A DNA stretch of 64,000 bases, from contig JASXTE010000015.1 of assembly GCA_030280995.1 (NCBI GenBank), forward strand, positions 20,976,501-21,040,500, read 5' to 3'. This stretch comes from Hemileia vastatrix. Its lineage: Eukaryota; Basidiomycota; Pucciniomycetes; Pucciniales; Zaghouaniaceae. A program made the translations under genes and the position numbers. Within the stretch, counting starts at the first letter, position 1, and every line of letters begins with the position of its first letter. The notes under the pieces were generated by a model. That model had not been told where the DNA came from, did no database searches, and saw only the letters and a program-made list of their open reading frames with translations. Below, in pieces: positions 1-10,760 of this stretch.

Positions 1-745
1 TAATGCTTGTATTGAAGCATTTTTAGGATAATTTAATATAGTACATAACTTATTTAAGTCAGTGACCTTATCATAAGAATCCAGAATAAGCTGTAATAGC
101 TCTTCCTCTATATCAAACACATATATACCATTAATGTTAATTATTTCATCCTCAGGATCATATTCTGGACTAGAGTCATCATTTTCCAATGGTAACCTTG
201 AAAACATATCCAAATTTGAGTGAACAATACCAGCCCTATGAATTTTTATCATCCTCCCTCTGTATTCTTGAAAAGCTAGGTACAATCTCAGCATATGTCT
301 GTTTGGTTTTTTCAAGTTTAATAGGGATTTAACTGCACTTGCGTCAGTGACAAGTTAAATTTCTGGTCTTCCAGGTAATAATGTAGCTTCTCTAAAGCCC
401 ACACTACTGATAAACACTCCAGTTGAGTGGCACCATATTTCAACTCACTATTTCTCATGGTTCTTGAAATATAACAAATTACTACTTCTGATACTTCATC
501 ATTCATAACTTCTTTTTGATGGAGAGCAGCAACAAGACCAATATAACTTGCATCAGTGTATAAAACCAATGGTTTATTAAAGTCAGGCAAAAAAATAATT
601 GGTGCTGACATCAAACAATGTTTCATTGTGTCAAAAACTCTTTGTCTTTCACTCCAGACAAAAGCAACATCTTTCCTATTTAATTGTGTAAGGGATAATG
701 CTATGACTTGATAAATTTTAATATACCGTTGTAGACAATCCTATA
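1..745 (-). pseudogene. Chromovirus pol fragment (RT end, RNase H start)
   Basis: Read on the minus strand, this is a diverged relative of the plus-strand chromovirus at 14060-14810. It covers the end of the reverse transcriptase connection and the RNase H domain. The RNase H motif LYTDAS and the run SELKYGATQLEC are visible at about 430-570. The frame is open only at 318-626, and stops or frameshifts break it on either side. The fragment continues off the left edge. Its right limit at about 745 is where similarity to the chromovirus ends, with no LTR visible. At the position where the young chromovirus has an in-frame TAA, this copy has a tyrosine codon. Confidence 0.8.
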
Positions 746-1142
746 GTACTAGCTATAGGCCTTGAACAAGGGAGTTGGAGAAAAACCAGAGAGAAAATCC
801 CCTGTCCCTTTAGAAAAATATAAGTGAGATTTACCTGCTACAGTAAATTGGTTCCTGTTGTTAATAGCTCCTTTTCCAATACATTTGACTGCCTGATCAG
901 CCAAGAAATTAGTCTCCAGACAGACAACCAAACCAAAGAGCTGAAAAGTAGACCAATTTCCACACCAGAGAAAGAAATGATACTTGATTTAGGTTACAAA
1001 TCCACACCAGAGACAGCAATAATACTTGATATAGCTTGCAAGACTACACCAGAGAAAAAAGTTGCCAAATTTGAGTTAAACAAAGAGCTAACCTTGCAAC
1101 AAACACAGCCAATTGTGACCAAAAAACAGTGAAAACTGAGTG
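746..1142. other. Unassigned stretch with a degenerate 60-base repeat
   Basis: No recognisable gene. A plus-strand frame (824-1132) is open, but its middle is three imperfect copies of a unit of about 60 bases containing CACACCAGAGA and ATACTTGAT (about 957-1060). The peptide repeats S/T-T-P-E-x. It looks like repeat-derived sequence between two element fragments. Confidence 0.3.
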
Positions 1143-1829
1143 AGGAACAAGGATATCACCTCCTGATGGTTGTATGATAATTAAGGTTGCCCCAAACTGT
1201 CTTTTTCACTATATACACACAAACTTCTATCTAAGAGTCCATTCACACCAACAAATTTAGCGTTTCTGAGTGCCAAATTGCAAAAGCCCCTCTAGAAACG
1301 CTTCCCAGCCTTTTAGCACCAAGGCAGGCGGTCTGCCCAATGTCAGGAGGCCTACCTGAGGCAGCAGGAACGCCCTGAAGCCAGAAAAACCACCAAAAAC
1401 CTCCAAAAACACCCAAAATACTTAGAAAAATTAACTACGACTACTAAACCTTTAAAACACATAATTAAGCTACAAAAACATTTGAAATAAACTGTAGAGA
1501 AAAATTAGCCTATTCTAATGGTACTAAGCACTTAAACCTAAGACTTAAGGTTAGCCTGTAAAACACGAAAAACAAAGTTAAACAGCTATCTTTTAAAATG
1601 AAAAATGAGAAATAATCCCTCAAATACTTAGAATATGAAAAATGTCAACAAGACATAAAATATAGAGAAATAACAGGGCTATCCAATGGTAACACCCACA
1701 TCCCAGAAGTCCCAATACTCGTCAAATAATTTTAGAAAAACACCCAATTATTAAACAATGCCATTTAAGACATATCAAAACAACACCAAACAGACAAACA
1801 AAGGGCTCTGCCAATGTTGGAAGACCACA
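1143..1829 (-). repeat. Probable LTR of an old minus-strand Ty3 element
   Basis: The right edge is supported. The block ends GACCACA at 1829 and is followed by TGCTCCCTCCAATAGAGAATG, which matches the LTR/polypurine junction of the Ty3-1 family at 6163/6164 and 60855/60856. In sense orientation this is a GGAGGGAG polypurine tract followed by TGTGGT. The left edge is not determined, and the body is too diverged to align with the other LTRs by eye. Confidence 0.45.
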
Positions 1830-1910
1830 TGCTCCCTCCAATAGAGAATGTCCTCATTCTACTTCATCACAACAACTATGTTCAACTTCCTCTCCAAATC
1901 TGCTACTGAC

Positions 1911-2502
1911 ATGGGTCCTTGCCAATACTGCATTGACAACAATCTCATCTGTACCATAACACCTCCAGCTCATCCCTACAGAACCTCCTGTGATGCCTGT
2001 CATTCTAGGAAGAAGAATTTTTTCAGACCTGGTCCATTGTCCTCTTCAGCATCTTCTTCTCCTCCACAATCTGATCCACCATCCACCAGCACCAAAAGAT
2101 CCAGACCATACATCCTGATCCCCAGACTGGTCAACAAATTACACCCTTCAATAAAGAGTGCCAACCCCACTACAAACACTAGCTCTTCCATCCCTGGTCC
2201 TTCTAATGGTAAGCCCAATACTTCTTCATACTGAAATTCCATCTGACTAATTTCCAGTTCATTCCAATCCAGACAGTGATGATGACAATGTGGGAACCCT
2301 TGAGGAACTCCAACCTAATCCATTGCCAACCATCAAGGACAACATCCAACAAAATTCTTCTCAACAGAAGCCTCTCATCCTAGATTACTTTAAATCCACT
2401 CCTGCCAGAAACCCACAGGACCTTGAGAAAAGGAAGAACCTCATCCACCAGTTCAAAGCTAATGCTGATCATTTTGTTACATCTCTTGATTCTTTTCTGT
2501 AA
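1911..2502 (+). CDS. Zinc-cluster-like small protein, spliced (copy Z1)
   Basis: Two exons, 1911-2208 and 2258-2502, are joined by a 49-base intron with donor GTAAGC, branch CTGACTAA and acceptor TTTCCAG. Splicing joins the two open frames in phase and gives about 180 residues. In-frame ATGs at 1848 and 1878 are alternative starts; 1911 was chosen because it lies just before the cysteine module. Near the N-terminus is C4-x2-C7-x6-C14-x12-C27-x2-C30-x6-F37. This has the spacing of a fungal Zn(II)2Cys6 cluster, except that phenylalanine replaces the sixth cysteine. A Ser/Pro-rich segment and a charged C-terminal tail follow. DNA binding would be the family expectation, but the lost cysteine makes that doubtful. 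It lies antisense in the 3' region of an old Ty3 element. Confidence 0.55.
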
Positions 2503-2559
2503 TTAATTCTTGCCTGAAAATCTTGATTTAGAAATAAAAATAAATAAAAAACTCCTCAT

Positions 2560-2935
2560 TTTAAAATCTTGGGGGACTAACAGCCCTCATTTTATAGTCT
2601 TGGGGGACTCAAAAACCCTCAGTTTATAGTCTTGGGGGGCTCAAAACCTGAATCAAAAAGACAGAACCAGAGATCAGAACATTAAAGACCAAAGAAACAC
2701 ACTAAAATTCTGGGGTAAATGTTCTACAGAGCAGCCAGCTCATCAGTTACCCCCAAACTTGCCTTAACAAAATTCAGAGACTCCCCCTTGGATGCCCTCT
2801 TTCAGAATCACACCAAATCCACATTATCAGTTTATAGTCCTGAAGGACTCAACAAACAACAATACTCAGTTTGTTGTCTTGGGGGACTGTACCATTTCTC
2901 AGTTTAAAGTCTTGATGGACTGACCACATTTTTCA
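2560..2935 (-). repeat. Dispersed hairpin repeats, AGTC/GACT type
   Basis: Six copies of a CAGTTTA-AGTC-N6-GACT unit, with variation (about 2565, 2590, 2620, 2830, 2868, 2900). Several keep complementary four-base arms around a six-base loop, for example AGTCTTGGGGGACT, AGTCCTGAAGGACT and AGTCTTGATGGACT. They belong to the same family as the arrays at 6826-7530 and 61520-62215. Confidence 0.7.
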
Positions 2936-3072
2936 TATAAGGGCAGAGCCAACTCCATGCACAGTGCTCCACAGCCAAACTGATGAACTTCCACTCTTTA
3001 TTCATTATTTACACATCACTGAAAAAATTTTCATTCTTCTCCTTTCTCTTCATTATTTTTCCTTTACAGGTC

Positions 3073-4305
3073 ATGGCTGAATCCCCAGGCTCTGACCCAT
3101 AGGACCTTTCCTGTTTCACTGCTCCAAAGGACTTTGCTTGTAAACAGTGCATCCACATGTGCAGACCTTGTACCTTCACTCTTCCTACTCCTCAAGCCAA
3201 ATTCTATAACAGAGCCTGTGATTCTTGCAACTCTAAAAAGAAAAGATGTGACAGAGACCCCAACTATCCGATACCTCCGCCTTCACCTCAACACAAATAT
3301 ATTTGCAGAACTCCTACTAGGTAACCAGAACTTGGACATACTTCCTCTTCTTTATCTTCCGTTCCTTACAGAAGATCACGCCATTCTATTCCCAAATCAC
3401 TCCCTAAAAGACCTGCTTTATCTTCTCCAGAATCTTCTTTTATCTCAGAAAATATGGCCAAATAAGCTTCAAAAACAGCTTCCAGGCTGCTAGACCACAT
3501 CCAGGCGGCCCTCCCAACATTGGGTCTCCCGTCTGCCTTTCCAGAAAGCAAAAATTAGGCTCAAAACTCCCAAATTCAGCCAGATAACAGCCAAAATACT
3601 CCATTAAACACCAACAACTCTACAAAACCACCTCCTAGTTCTCCCAGAGAAATTTGTACACACCAAATTTCTTCCCCAGACATCCCCAAAAGTTTCAAAA
3701 ACTCTAGAAAACCTGCCAGAAGACCTTCTGAAAACACCAGAGCACACAACACTGCTTCCAAACAAAAATTTGCGGTTACTTTAAGAAGAGCTAACTACAC
3801 CTCTCCTCTGGCCGCCAATTATTCCTCTGATGGTTCCCTTTCTTCTAGATCTTCATCCAGCAAATCAAAATCAGCTTCCAGGTCACCTTCTCCTGATCCT
3901 TCTTTCAACAACCCTGGTTCTCCACCACCAGTGTCCAACCCAACTGGGTCAAGCAATAAAAATATCCACAACAACAACAACAGAAGCCCTGCTGCTCCAA
4001 CCAGGCCACAGGAACACCCTTCTTCTCCATCATATTTTCAACACCATTTTGATAATGATCATGAGAATCCATACCTCTATCTAGTTGATCCTCCTTCAAC
4101 ATCTATTCAGATTTCTTCAACAGCTCAAATCCCGGCCGCTTACAAATTTGATGAACTTCCAATCTGTAAGTACCAAATTAATAAATCCAATTTCTTTAAC
4201 AGAGAACAATTACTGATCTAATTTTTCTGTGTAGTTGGAACTCCGCCTCATGAAACTACAATTGGGATTGGCCAACCTCTAGAAACTACCTTAATGCTGG
4301 ATTAG
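3073..4305 (+). pseudogene. Zinc-cluster-like gene with three stops (copy Z2)
   Basis: A spliced gene can be followed through three exons: 3073-3320, 3372-4165 and 4235-4305. The introns are 3321-3371 (GTAACC to CCTTACAG) and 4166-4234 (GTAAGT to CTGTGTAG). Exon phases agree across both introns. The cysteine module is complete: C23-x2-C26-x6-C33-x15-C49-x2-C52-x6-C59, with the basic run KKKR before the last cysteine. A long Ser/Pro/Asn-rich region follows. Three in-frame stops disable it: TAG at 3100 (codon 10), TAA at 3463 and TAG at 3556. No frameshift was found. A 3' splice-like site (CCTTTACAG) just before the ATG suggests a further upstream exon or a 5' UTR intron. It is related to Z1 and Z4. 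Confidence 0.6.
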
Positions 4306-4747
4306 GCCAACATGAAAACAACACCTAAGCATAATTTGTCCAAACATGCTTAAGGCCTTTTCCCTACATTTTCCGCTGAATGAACTTGAAAAGAATCTGA
4401 GGAAAAAGCTCTTTGATGAACACTGGAAGATGTCTAGAATAATCAAGCACACCTTCCAACACTCAAGACCTGCTTCTTCCACCTCTTCCCAAAAATTACC
4501 TTCCACTCCAGTAACTGACCATTAAGATCCATATACTCTTTCCAGCCGCCTACACCACAAAGAACACAGTTCTTCTTCCAATCCTAACAAAAAGCAAAAA
4601 CACCACCATAATCCGGACCAACTTCCAGAGGCTTCTTCTTCCAGACATTAAAACAAACAAGAAAGAAATTAATAAGTCACTAAATAGAGAGAACAATAAT
4701 AATTAACAGAAATATATATAACAAAATTTGTTTAATTTTTATTTTTA

Positions 4748-4779
<32 letters not shown>

Positions 4780-5029
4780 TATTCTATTTTTTTTAAAACT
4801 ACTAACATATTAAAAAAACTTGAAAATAAATAACAAAATTTACCAAAATTATGAGAGTTGAAAAATTAAAATGAAATGAATAATATTAAAAAAATGAAAC
4901 AAATAATAGTTACTAATGGTATCCCCCAGTCAATTGATGAGCTGATCCCCTGATACCTTACCCACATCCAAGTGCACCTTGATGTGGATACACTGTTCAA
5001 TAATTTTTAAATGATTTGAAATAAATAAA
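4306..5029 (-). other. 3' internal region of old Ty3 element, no gene
   Basis: Non-coding. It has a T-rich low-complexity tract at about 4733-4795. It also has a block at 4920-4985 (GATGAGCTG, CCCACATCCAAGTGCA, TTGATGTGG) that recurs at 7915-7985 and 62635-62700 in the other Ty3-1 family members. It stops abruptly at 5029, against an LTR. Confidence 0.55.
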
Positions 5030-6163
5030 GGTAAACTCTTACAGACGCCTTGCTGTAAGCAGAATCCGGAGGAGATATGTGGATTTAGCTGAAAACCCCG
5101 TTCTTCCAATAAAAATAACAAAATGGGAATTCTAAATCACTAAGCTAACCAGTCTACTTGAATCTGATTGTTAAAAATAATGAAACCCTGATATGTTAAA
5201 CGCTTATTGAGATTTAAAGAATGTGGCTGTTGAGAAAAAAATACTGATAACAACAATTAAGGTGTACCAGTGAAAGATCTGAAAAGATTGACTTTTATGT
5301 TTTTATAATAATTTGAATTTTTATGAGACATCAATAATCAAGTCCCAGTGATGAAGACCTTTCTAAAGATACCCTGTTTGAAGTGTGATTTAAATTGTTG
5401 AGTAGTATTTCTAAAATGTTATATATAAAATATAAAGTTATAAGGGTATTACAATTTATTTAATTTGTTGAGTAATAAAAATGAGACTGTGGTGGTTAAA
5501 GATTAAGCTGTATGTTGTCTGATTATTGTAAGATGATGCCCAATTACGAGTCTGAGAGACTCTTAAGTATTCCTAGTCACGTTCCTAAGTTTCCCCTCCA
5601 GAGCTCAGCCAGAGTCATTCTGGAGCCCATACGGAGTCGAAGCTGAGTCAGAACGGAGTCAGTACGGAGTCAAAGCGGAGTCCGTCTGGACTCAATTAGA
5701 ACCTTTAAAACTATAATAAAAAATCAAGAAAAATTACACATAATAGAGCCACTTCCCCTTTACATTTCAAACTAATTTTCGTTGTCTGCGCAGCTCTAAT
5801 CACCCTGTGAAAATTCATCAAAGTTAAGTATTTTCTAAAAACGTAAATATTTCTATAAAACTTATAAAACTTTAAAATTCATTTAAAAATATAAGAAAAA
5901 TAGTAAAGATTCTGGGAAAATTTCCCAAGGTTCTTGAGTGACTCGACTTGATACTTATAAACTCTTCAGACCGTAAAAATAAGTTTTCTCTGTAAAATAA
6001 ATTGTTTTCGCGTAGGCATTTGCTCTTGACCAATTTCTTCATATTTAAAACTAAAAAATAAATTAAATAAAACCCTTTTATAAAAAATAATAACGCCAAT
6101 CTTGCACGCCGTAATAACTCCATTTACGTACTTAGGTGCCATACTAAAATTTAGGCTACCACA
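5030..6163 (-). repeat. 3' LTR of Ty3-1 (copy A)
   Basis: It aligns through its length with the LTRs at 25076-26174 (B) and 59752-60855 (C). It begins GGTAAACTCTTACAG and ends GGCTACCACA. Copies B and C start TGGTAA before that sequence, and copy A lacks those six bases. An internal array of CGGAGTC-containing 12-base units (about 5635-5690) differs in copy number between the three LTRs. The polypurine tract follows at 6164 as CCTCCCTCCAATTG on the plus strand. Confidence 0.85.
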
Positions 6164-8226
6164 TCCTCCCTCCAATTGAGAATGACCCCATTCTTAAAAC
6201 TTTGCATAAGTGATCGAACAATTCCAAAGGAATTATCTTTTCTAATAAATTAATTTCATAAATTTTGTTTTTGCTTGGTCTTCTTTAACTTTAAAATAAA
6301 TGTTGTTTTCTTTCTTCTCTGGCTTAAAATAACATAAAATAAAATAAAATAAATCTTGTGATGATTCCACTACTGAGAGCAAGGTTTGAATCCCTTCAGA
6401 CTCCCATATACCAGTCTTCCTTCTTGTCACAGCATTGAGAGAGTGGATCTTCCTATGAGTGGAATACTCCTGATTCCAACCTCATAGGGCCCCCCACTGA
6501 GCCAAATTCTATGATTCCAATCTCGCCATAAGGTCCTCCAAGCTTCACACCAAAAAAGATGGCCTAACTATGAGGCACTAAAAAAAATCATTCCCTAAAA
6601 GCCAACTACCATCCTAACTTCTGATTCCTTCATCACAATTTTCAAACTTTGCTATACAGCAAACCCATAAAATACTTTTGCCAGGCTTCCAATAATAATT
6701 TTTACTTTAGACCATGTTAAAGCGCCACAATATTCACCTAATTAACCATTATGCTTTCTTTAGCATCATCACCACCTATAATTTTCACATCCTAAAGCTT
6801 ATCAGCACCCAATTCCAGAAATAATTGAATAACCAGTTTAGAGTCTTAGTGGACAGTGATAAATTAAAAGATTTAATTGAGTTATCCAAACAAGATTGAC
6901 ATTCCAGTTTAAAGTCTTGGTGGACCAAACATTTAATCGATTGCCAGTTTATGGTCTTGGTGGACCAAAGATTGTTTAGGTGCATAAATAACTTGATATA
7001 TTCCTAAATAAGGCCTAGGCTTGACCAAAGATTGAATAAATTTGATAATCCAGTTTAATGTCATAGTGGACCAAACATTTGATTGACAAGTAATCCAGTA
7101 TAAGGCCATAGTGGACCAATGAATGTTGAATTATCCTGCAGATATTAATTTTCCAGTTTAAAGTCATAGCGGACTAAAACAATGAATGAACTACCAGTTT
7201 AAAGTCAAGGTGGACCAAACGTTTGATCGATAAGAAATCCAGTTTTAGGTCATGGTGGACCCAAAAGCTTGATAATAGTCCAGTTTATAGTCTTGGTGGA
7301 CCTAACAACTCCAATATAAAATCTTTAATGACAGTCTTAAAAATTAGCCAGTTTAAAGTCTTGGAGGACTAACAGATCCAAAATACATATAAAAAACCTT
7401 AAAGAACGTCTTGAACAGTAGCCAGTTTAAAGTCTTGGAGGACTAACAGCTCCAAAATTCGTATAAAAAAAACCTTAAAGAACATCTTGAACAGTAGCCA
7501 GTTTAAAGTCTTGGAGGACTAACAGCTGTCTTGAAGTAAAATCCCATAGGTTTTGAGCTCCCCTAGACCCTGTTTCCTGTCTAAAATAAATGAATAAAAC
7601 TAAAAAGAATGAAGACTGAAAAATAAAACTAAGAATTATAATAATAATTTTAATTTAATTAATTAATTTTTTTTTATTTATTTTATTATTTTATTTTTTT
7701 TTATTTATTTTATTTATTTTTTTATTTATTTTTTATTTTTTATTTATTTTTAATTTTAATTTTGTTTTAAATTTAAAATAAAATATTTTAGAAAAGATAG
7801 TTTTGAAATAAAAGTTAAAATTTAATTTTTAAAGAAAGATAAACGATTGTGAAAAGAAAGATAAAAAAAGTAATAATAATAAAAAAAATTTCAAAATAAA
7901 AATTTTTAAAAGATGCCCCCCAGCCATTTGATGAGCTGTACCCTCAACATCATACCCACATCCAAGTGCAACTTGATGTGGTTACAAAATTTGAGAAATT
8001 TAAAAGAAAAGAAAATAAATGAAAGTTTTTAGAAGATAATTTTATAATGATGATCACTGAGTGGGCTCCCTCCAATTTATAAAAATGATTAGAGACCACC
8101 AGTGAGCATCACCTTTACAATAATTCATAATATATATTAAAGAAAAGAAATCACAATCTAACATAAAAAAATCAAAAACAAAATAAAATAAAATAAATCT
8201 TGAATCCGGCGTTGAGAGAGGTGTGG
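6164..8226 (-). other. 3' non-coding region of Ty3-1
   Basis: No gene. It contains the polypurine tract, AT-rich sequence, the hairpin array 6826-7530, a T-rich tract (about 7640-7760) and the shared GATGAGCTG block (7920-7985). It matches 60856-62950 closely, including block order. The last bases 8222-8226 (TGTGG) are the target duplicated by the chromovirus. Confidence 0.75.
6826..7530 (-). repeat. Array of about 12 covarying hairpin repeats
   Basis: About twelve units start near 6830, 6903, 6943, 7051, 7092, 7153, 7194, 7239, 7281, 7347, 7421 and 7499. On the plus strand they read CCAGTTTA-x-four bases-six bases-four bases. Arms seen include AGTC/GACT, GGTC/GACC and AGTC/GACC. The last of these is a G-U wobble when read as sense RNA. 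In the polyprotein phase they would encode V-H-Q-D-x-K-L-E. Confidence 0.8.
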
Positions 8227-8633
8227 TGTCAGCCAGGCTATTCCAGGAGTCCAGTAAATGATATATAAATTATAAAACCTTAAAGAGTGGGTAAAACTTG
8301 TATTTAATGAATATAACTTAATATTTTATTACATAATGAAATTATATAAGAATTTTATTATATACAAATGTTACATTAAATTTATTGGTTATATATATTT
8401 TTATATACAATTAAATTGAGCATAATATAATATATTCTAAAAATAATGGCGCATTTTTATATATTTAATAATTATAAATTTATATTTGATTAATTAAAAA
8501 ACATATATTATAATTACAAGTGTAAATTTGATTTATAATATATTTAAATTAATTACTTAAATTTATATATTAACTAATACCTCTCATATGACACTAAACA
8601 ATTATTAAGGACGCTTCTTTTGACCCTTAATTG

Positions 8634-8668
<35 letters not shown>

Positions 8669-8704
8669 AAATAAATTAATTTGAACTAAATTGAGATTAA
8701 TTGA

Positions 8705-8941
8705 TTGTTTTGTTGCGTCAAATTATTTTTGTTTCACTTAAAAAGTTCTCTAATCAGGATGGACCATCTGTTGGGAATTATATTTCTCATAGTTCCTATG
8801 TTTCCACTCTTGTTTAGTTATTTACTATTGTCACTTACTGATTTGGGGATTAATGGCGGGGAAATTGGATTCTTAATTGGGCTTTTAATTAATTGTTTCA
8901 TGTTTTTCTCTATATTGTTATGTTTCATTTACTCTTTTTGA
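8705..8941 (+). CDS. LTR-borne hydrophobic ORF, 78 aa
   Basis: This open frame lies wholly inside the LTR, upstream of its TATA box. A second copy sits at 16766-17002 with one residue changed (MFPLL versus MFALL). The peptide is strongly hydrophobic, with two or three possible membrane segments separated by a short loop (TDLGINGGEIG). No family is recognised. An AT-rich LTR can yield such a frame by chance, so coding status is uncertain. Confidence 0.2.
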   Translation: MFCCVKLFLFHLKSSLIRMDHLLGIIFLIVPMFPLLFSYLLLSLTDLGINGGEIGFLIGLLINCFMFFSILLCFIYSF

Positions 8942-9010
8942 TATAATTGTTTTATTTCTTTCTAATCATTGTATTTACTGATATAGTAGCGCTTCAGAGG
9001 ACCCATTGCC

Positions 9011-9018
9011 TATAAAAG
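9011..9018 (+). promoter_or_regulatory. TATA box of chromovirus LTR promoter
   Basis: TATAAAAG, repeated in the 3' LTR at 17072-17079. It is the only well-formed TATA box in the LTR. Confidence 0.6.
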
Positions 9019-9389
9019 GGCCTTGGATAATCCCCTGTAGCCTGATCACTTATTATACACTCAACAATTTAAATACAATTTTTATATTACGTTTATATTC
9101 TTTTTATTAGTAATAAAAATCTAATTAAAATTTTATATAACAAATTAAAGGTTGCTTTAAGTCTGATAGTAATTATTTTGGTTGCCGCGCAGAACTCTTA
9201 CTTAAAATAATATTAATATTAATAAAACCAAGTTGTTGTCACCTCCCAGCTCACTTATCGTTGTTTTTCTCTCAATAAATTAAATAATTTTATTAAATTT
9301 TATGTTTTTTATTACCCATACCTTTTTCCTCCTTCTCCTCCTCTCATTCCTCCTTCCATTTTCTCCTTCTTCTAGACGACCGGCCGACA

Positions 9390-10081
9390 AGTGAGGGCCT
9401 TTCCAAACGTCGACGACGATCGAAGCCTGGCGACGAACGACAAAACGCACGGACCACCTAGCAAAACGAAACTTTTGCCGCGACTGTGTTTCGAACTTGG
9501 GTTCGACATATTAGGTTTATATAATATTAATTTTTATATTATTTTGAAGTGATTTTTCGATCACTATAGTAAGTTCACCTTTGCGCCTCTCACTCATAAT
9601 GCTATATTTTTATTGCAATAACAGTGATTGTGGCTTAATTGCTGATTCACTGAGTGTAAGTGTTCAATTTTTAAAAATTTTTTTTTCCTAGTTGACCATT
9701 ATAGAGTGTTAAATCCTCTTAGTCCTAGAAGAATTAACATTATTATTAATACAAATTGAATTATTAATTTAATTTTTTTTTATTATTAATTATTGTTAAT
9801 TTTTGGTTGACTTAAAAGTACATTGTGCTTAGTCCCAATATATTGCCATATTTAATATTGGTAATTAATTGGTTGAATTAACTAACTTGTTATTCCCAAT
9901 TTAAACTTGCAATCCATTTTTTTTTTAAAAAATTAATTTTTAATTATTACTTTATATTGAAAGTTAATTTTTCTATAATTAAATTAATTAAAAAATTTTT
10001 TATATTATTTGGAGCAAATTATTGACTAACTTTGATTATTTTTTATAAAGAACAAAGTAAAATATTAATCTTCCCACTAGT
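9390..10081 (+). other. Chromovirus leader, non-coding
   Basis: It lies between the 5' LTR and the first ATG. The first 100 bases are CpG-rich (for example CGTCGACGACGATCG) and the rest is AT-rich. No tRNA primer site starting TGG is seen in the first 20 bases (AGTGAGGGCC follows the LTR). Confidence 0.6.
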
Positions 10082-10760
10082 ATGTCCAACAATTTGACAG
10101 AAAAAATGGATAACATGCAAGTGGATGAGATAGAAATTGACTATGATGCTGACACTGTAAGCTCTTCTAAAGTTGGTCATAAAAAGTGTTATGCTAACAC
10201 AAAGATTTCTCATACTGCAGGATGTGGAAATGACAGGAAATGCAAACAAAAACCCCCTTCCCCCAGTACCACAGAAGGAAGTAAAGCCTCTAGTGCCTCA
10301 AGAAGGTCTTCCAAAAGGCTTCAAAATAAAAAAGCTTCCTCTGCCACAACAAATCAGCAACCTCTCCAGTCATATAAAAGAGTTGAAGACAGAAAATATG
10401 ACGTACAAAGCAAAGGTAGACACATTGTGGGATCAGGTCCAAGAACTCAGGAACCAGATTCAGGCCCAGGCCCCTCCTCAATTGCCTCCCAATCAACTTC
10501 AATTTCAGGCTCAACCTTCACAGCCACCCAGCTCAACCATCCAAAATCCAAATACTATGGAAGTAGAGCAATGGAAATGGGATTATCTAATGAGTCACTA
10601 CCAGCAGAATGTGCAACACCCTCCTCATCATCAGCCTGGCCCATCCAGAACACCCAATTTCCATCCACCTCCTCATCCCTACCAACAAAGCAGGAGAAAG
10701 AAGGCCCAAGCACAATCCCAAACCCAGTCCCAGGGGAAGTTTCCTCCTCTGCCATGGTAA
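10082..10760 (+). CDS. Candidate spliced overlapping ORF in gag leader, 204 aa
   Basis: A 64-base intron-like segment, 10157-10220, has donor GTAAGC, branch GCTAACA and acceptor CATACTGCAG. Splicing joins the first 25 Gag codons (10082-10156) to the +1 frame, which then stays open to TAA at 10758. The product would be about 204 residues: an acidic start, a heptad-like segment (SSHIKELKTENMTYKAKVD), then a Pro/Gln/His-rich region ending KFPPLPW. A second intron-like segment, 10757-10814 (GTAAGT, TCTAATA, TTCTTCTGCAG), begins at the end of this exon. Splicing it also gives an immediate stop. The unspliced Gag frame is open through both segments. Whether this is a subgenomic product, a captured gene piece or chance is unresolved. 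Confidence 0.45.

Larger units (their letters stand above)
8227..9389 (+). repeat. Chromovirus 5' LTR
   Basis: 1163 bp, TG to CA ends. A TATA box (TATAAAAG, 9011-9018) fits a start of transcription about 30 bases downstream. A poly-A run lies at about 8639-8667. It is nearly identical to the LTR at 16281. Confidence 0.95.

Noticed and set aside
3905..4102. Minus-strand open frame with a run of cysteines
   Set aside because: It is the complement of an AAC/AAG repeat and lies opposite the better supported Z2 exon. No codon-level support.
7640..7760. T-rich and ATT tracts as a CRISPR or structured array
   Set aside because: Simple low-complexity sequence with no spacer-repeat pattern. The organism is eukaryotic.
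8639..8667. Poly-A run as evidence for a LINE or processed pseudogene end
   Set aside because: It lies inside both chromovirus LTRs at the same relative place and is an LTR microsatellite.
9390..9420. Self-priming of the chromovirus by its RNA 5' end
   Set aside because: Only a six-base match (TCACTT with AAGTGA) near the presumed transcription start; too short to claim.
10173..10250. Independent gene starting at ATG 10173
   Set aside because: The frame is better explained as exon 2 of a spliced product starting at 10082. The first 16 codons from 10173 lie in the predicted intron.
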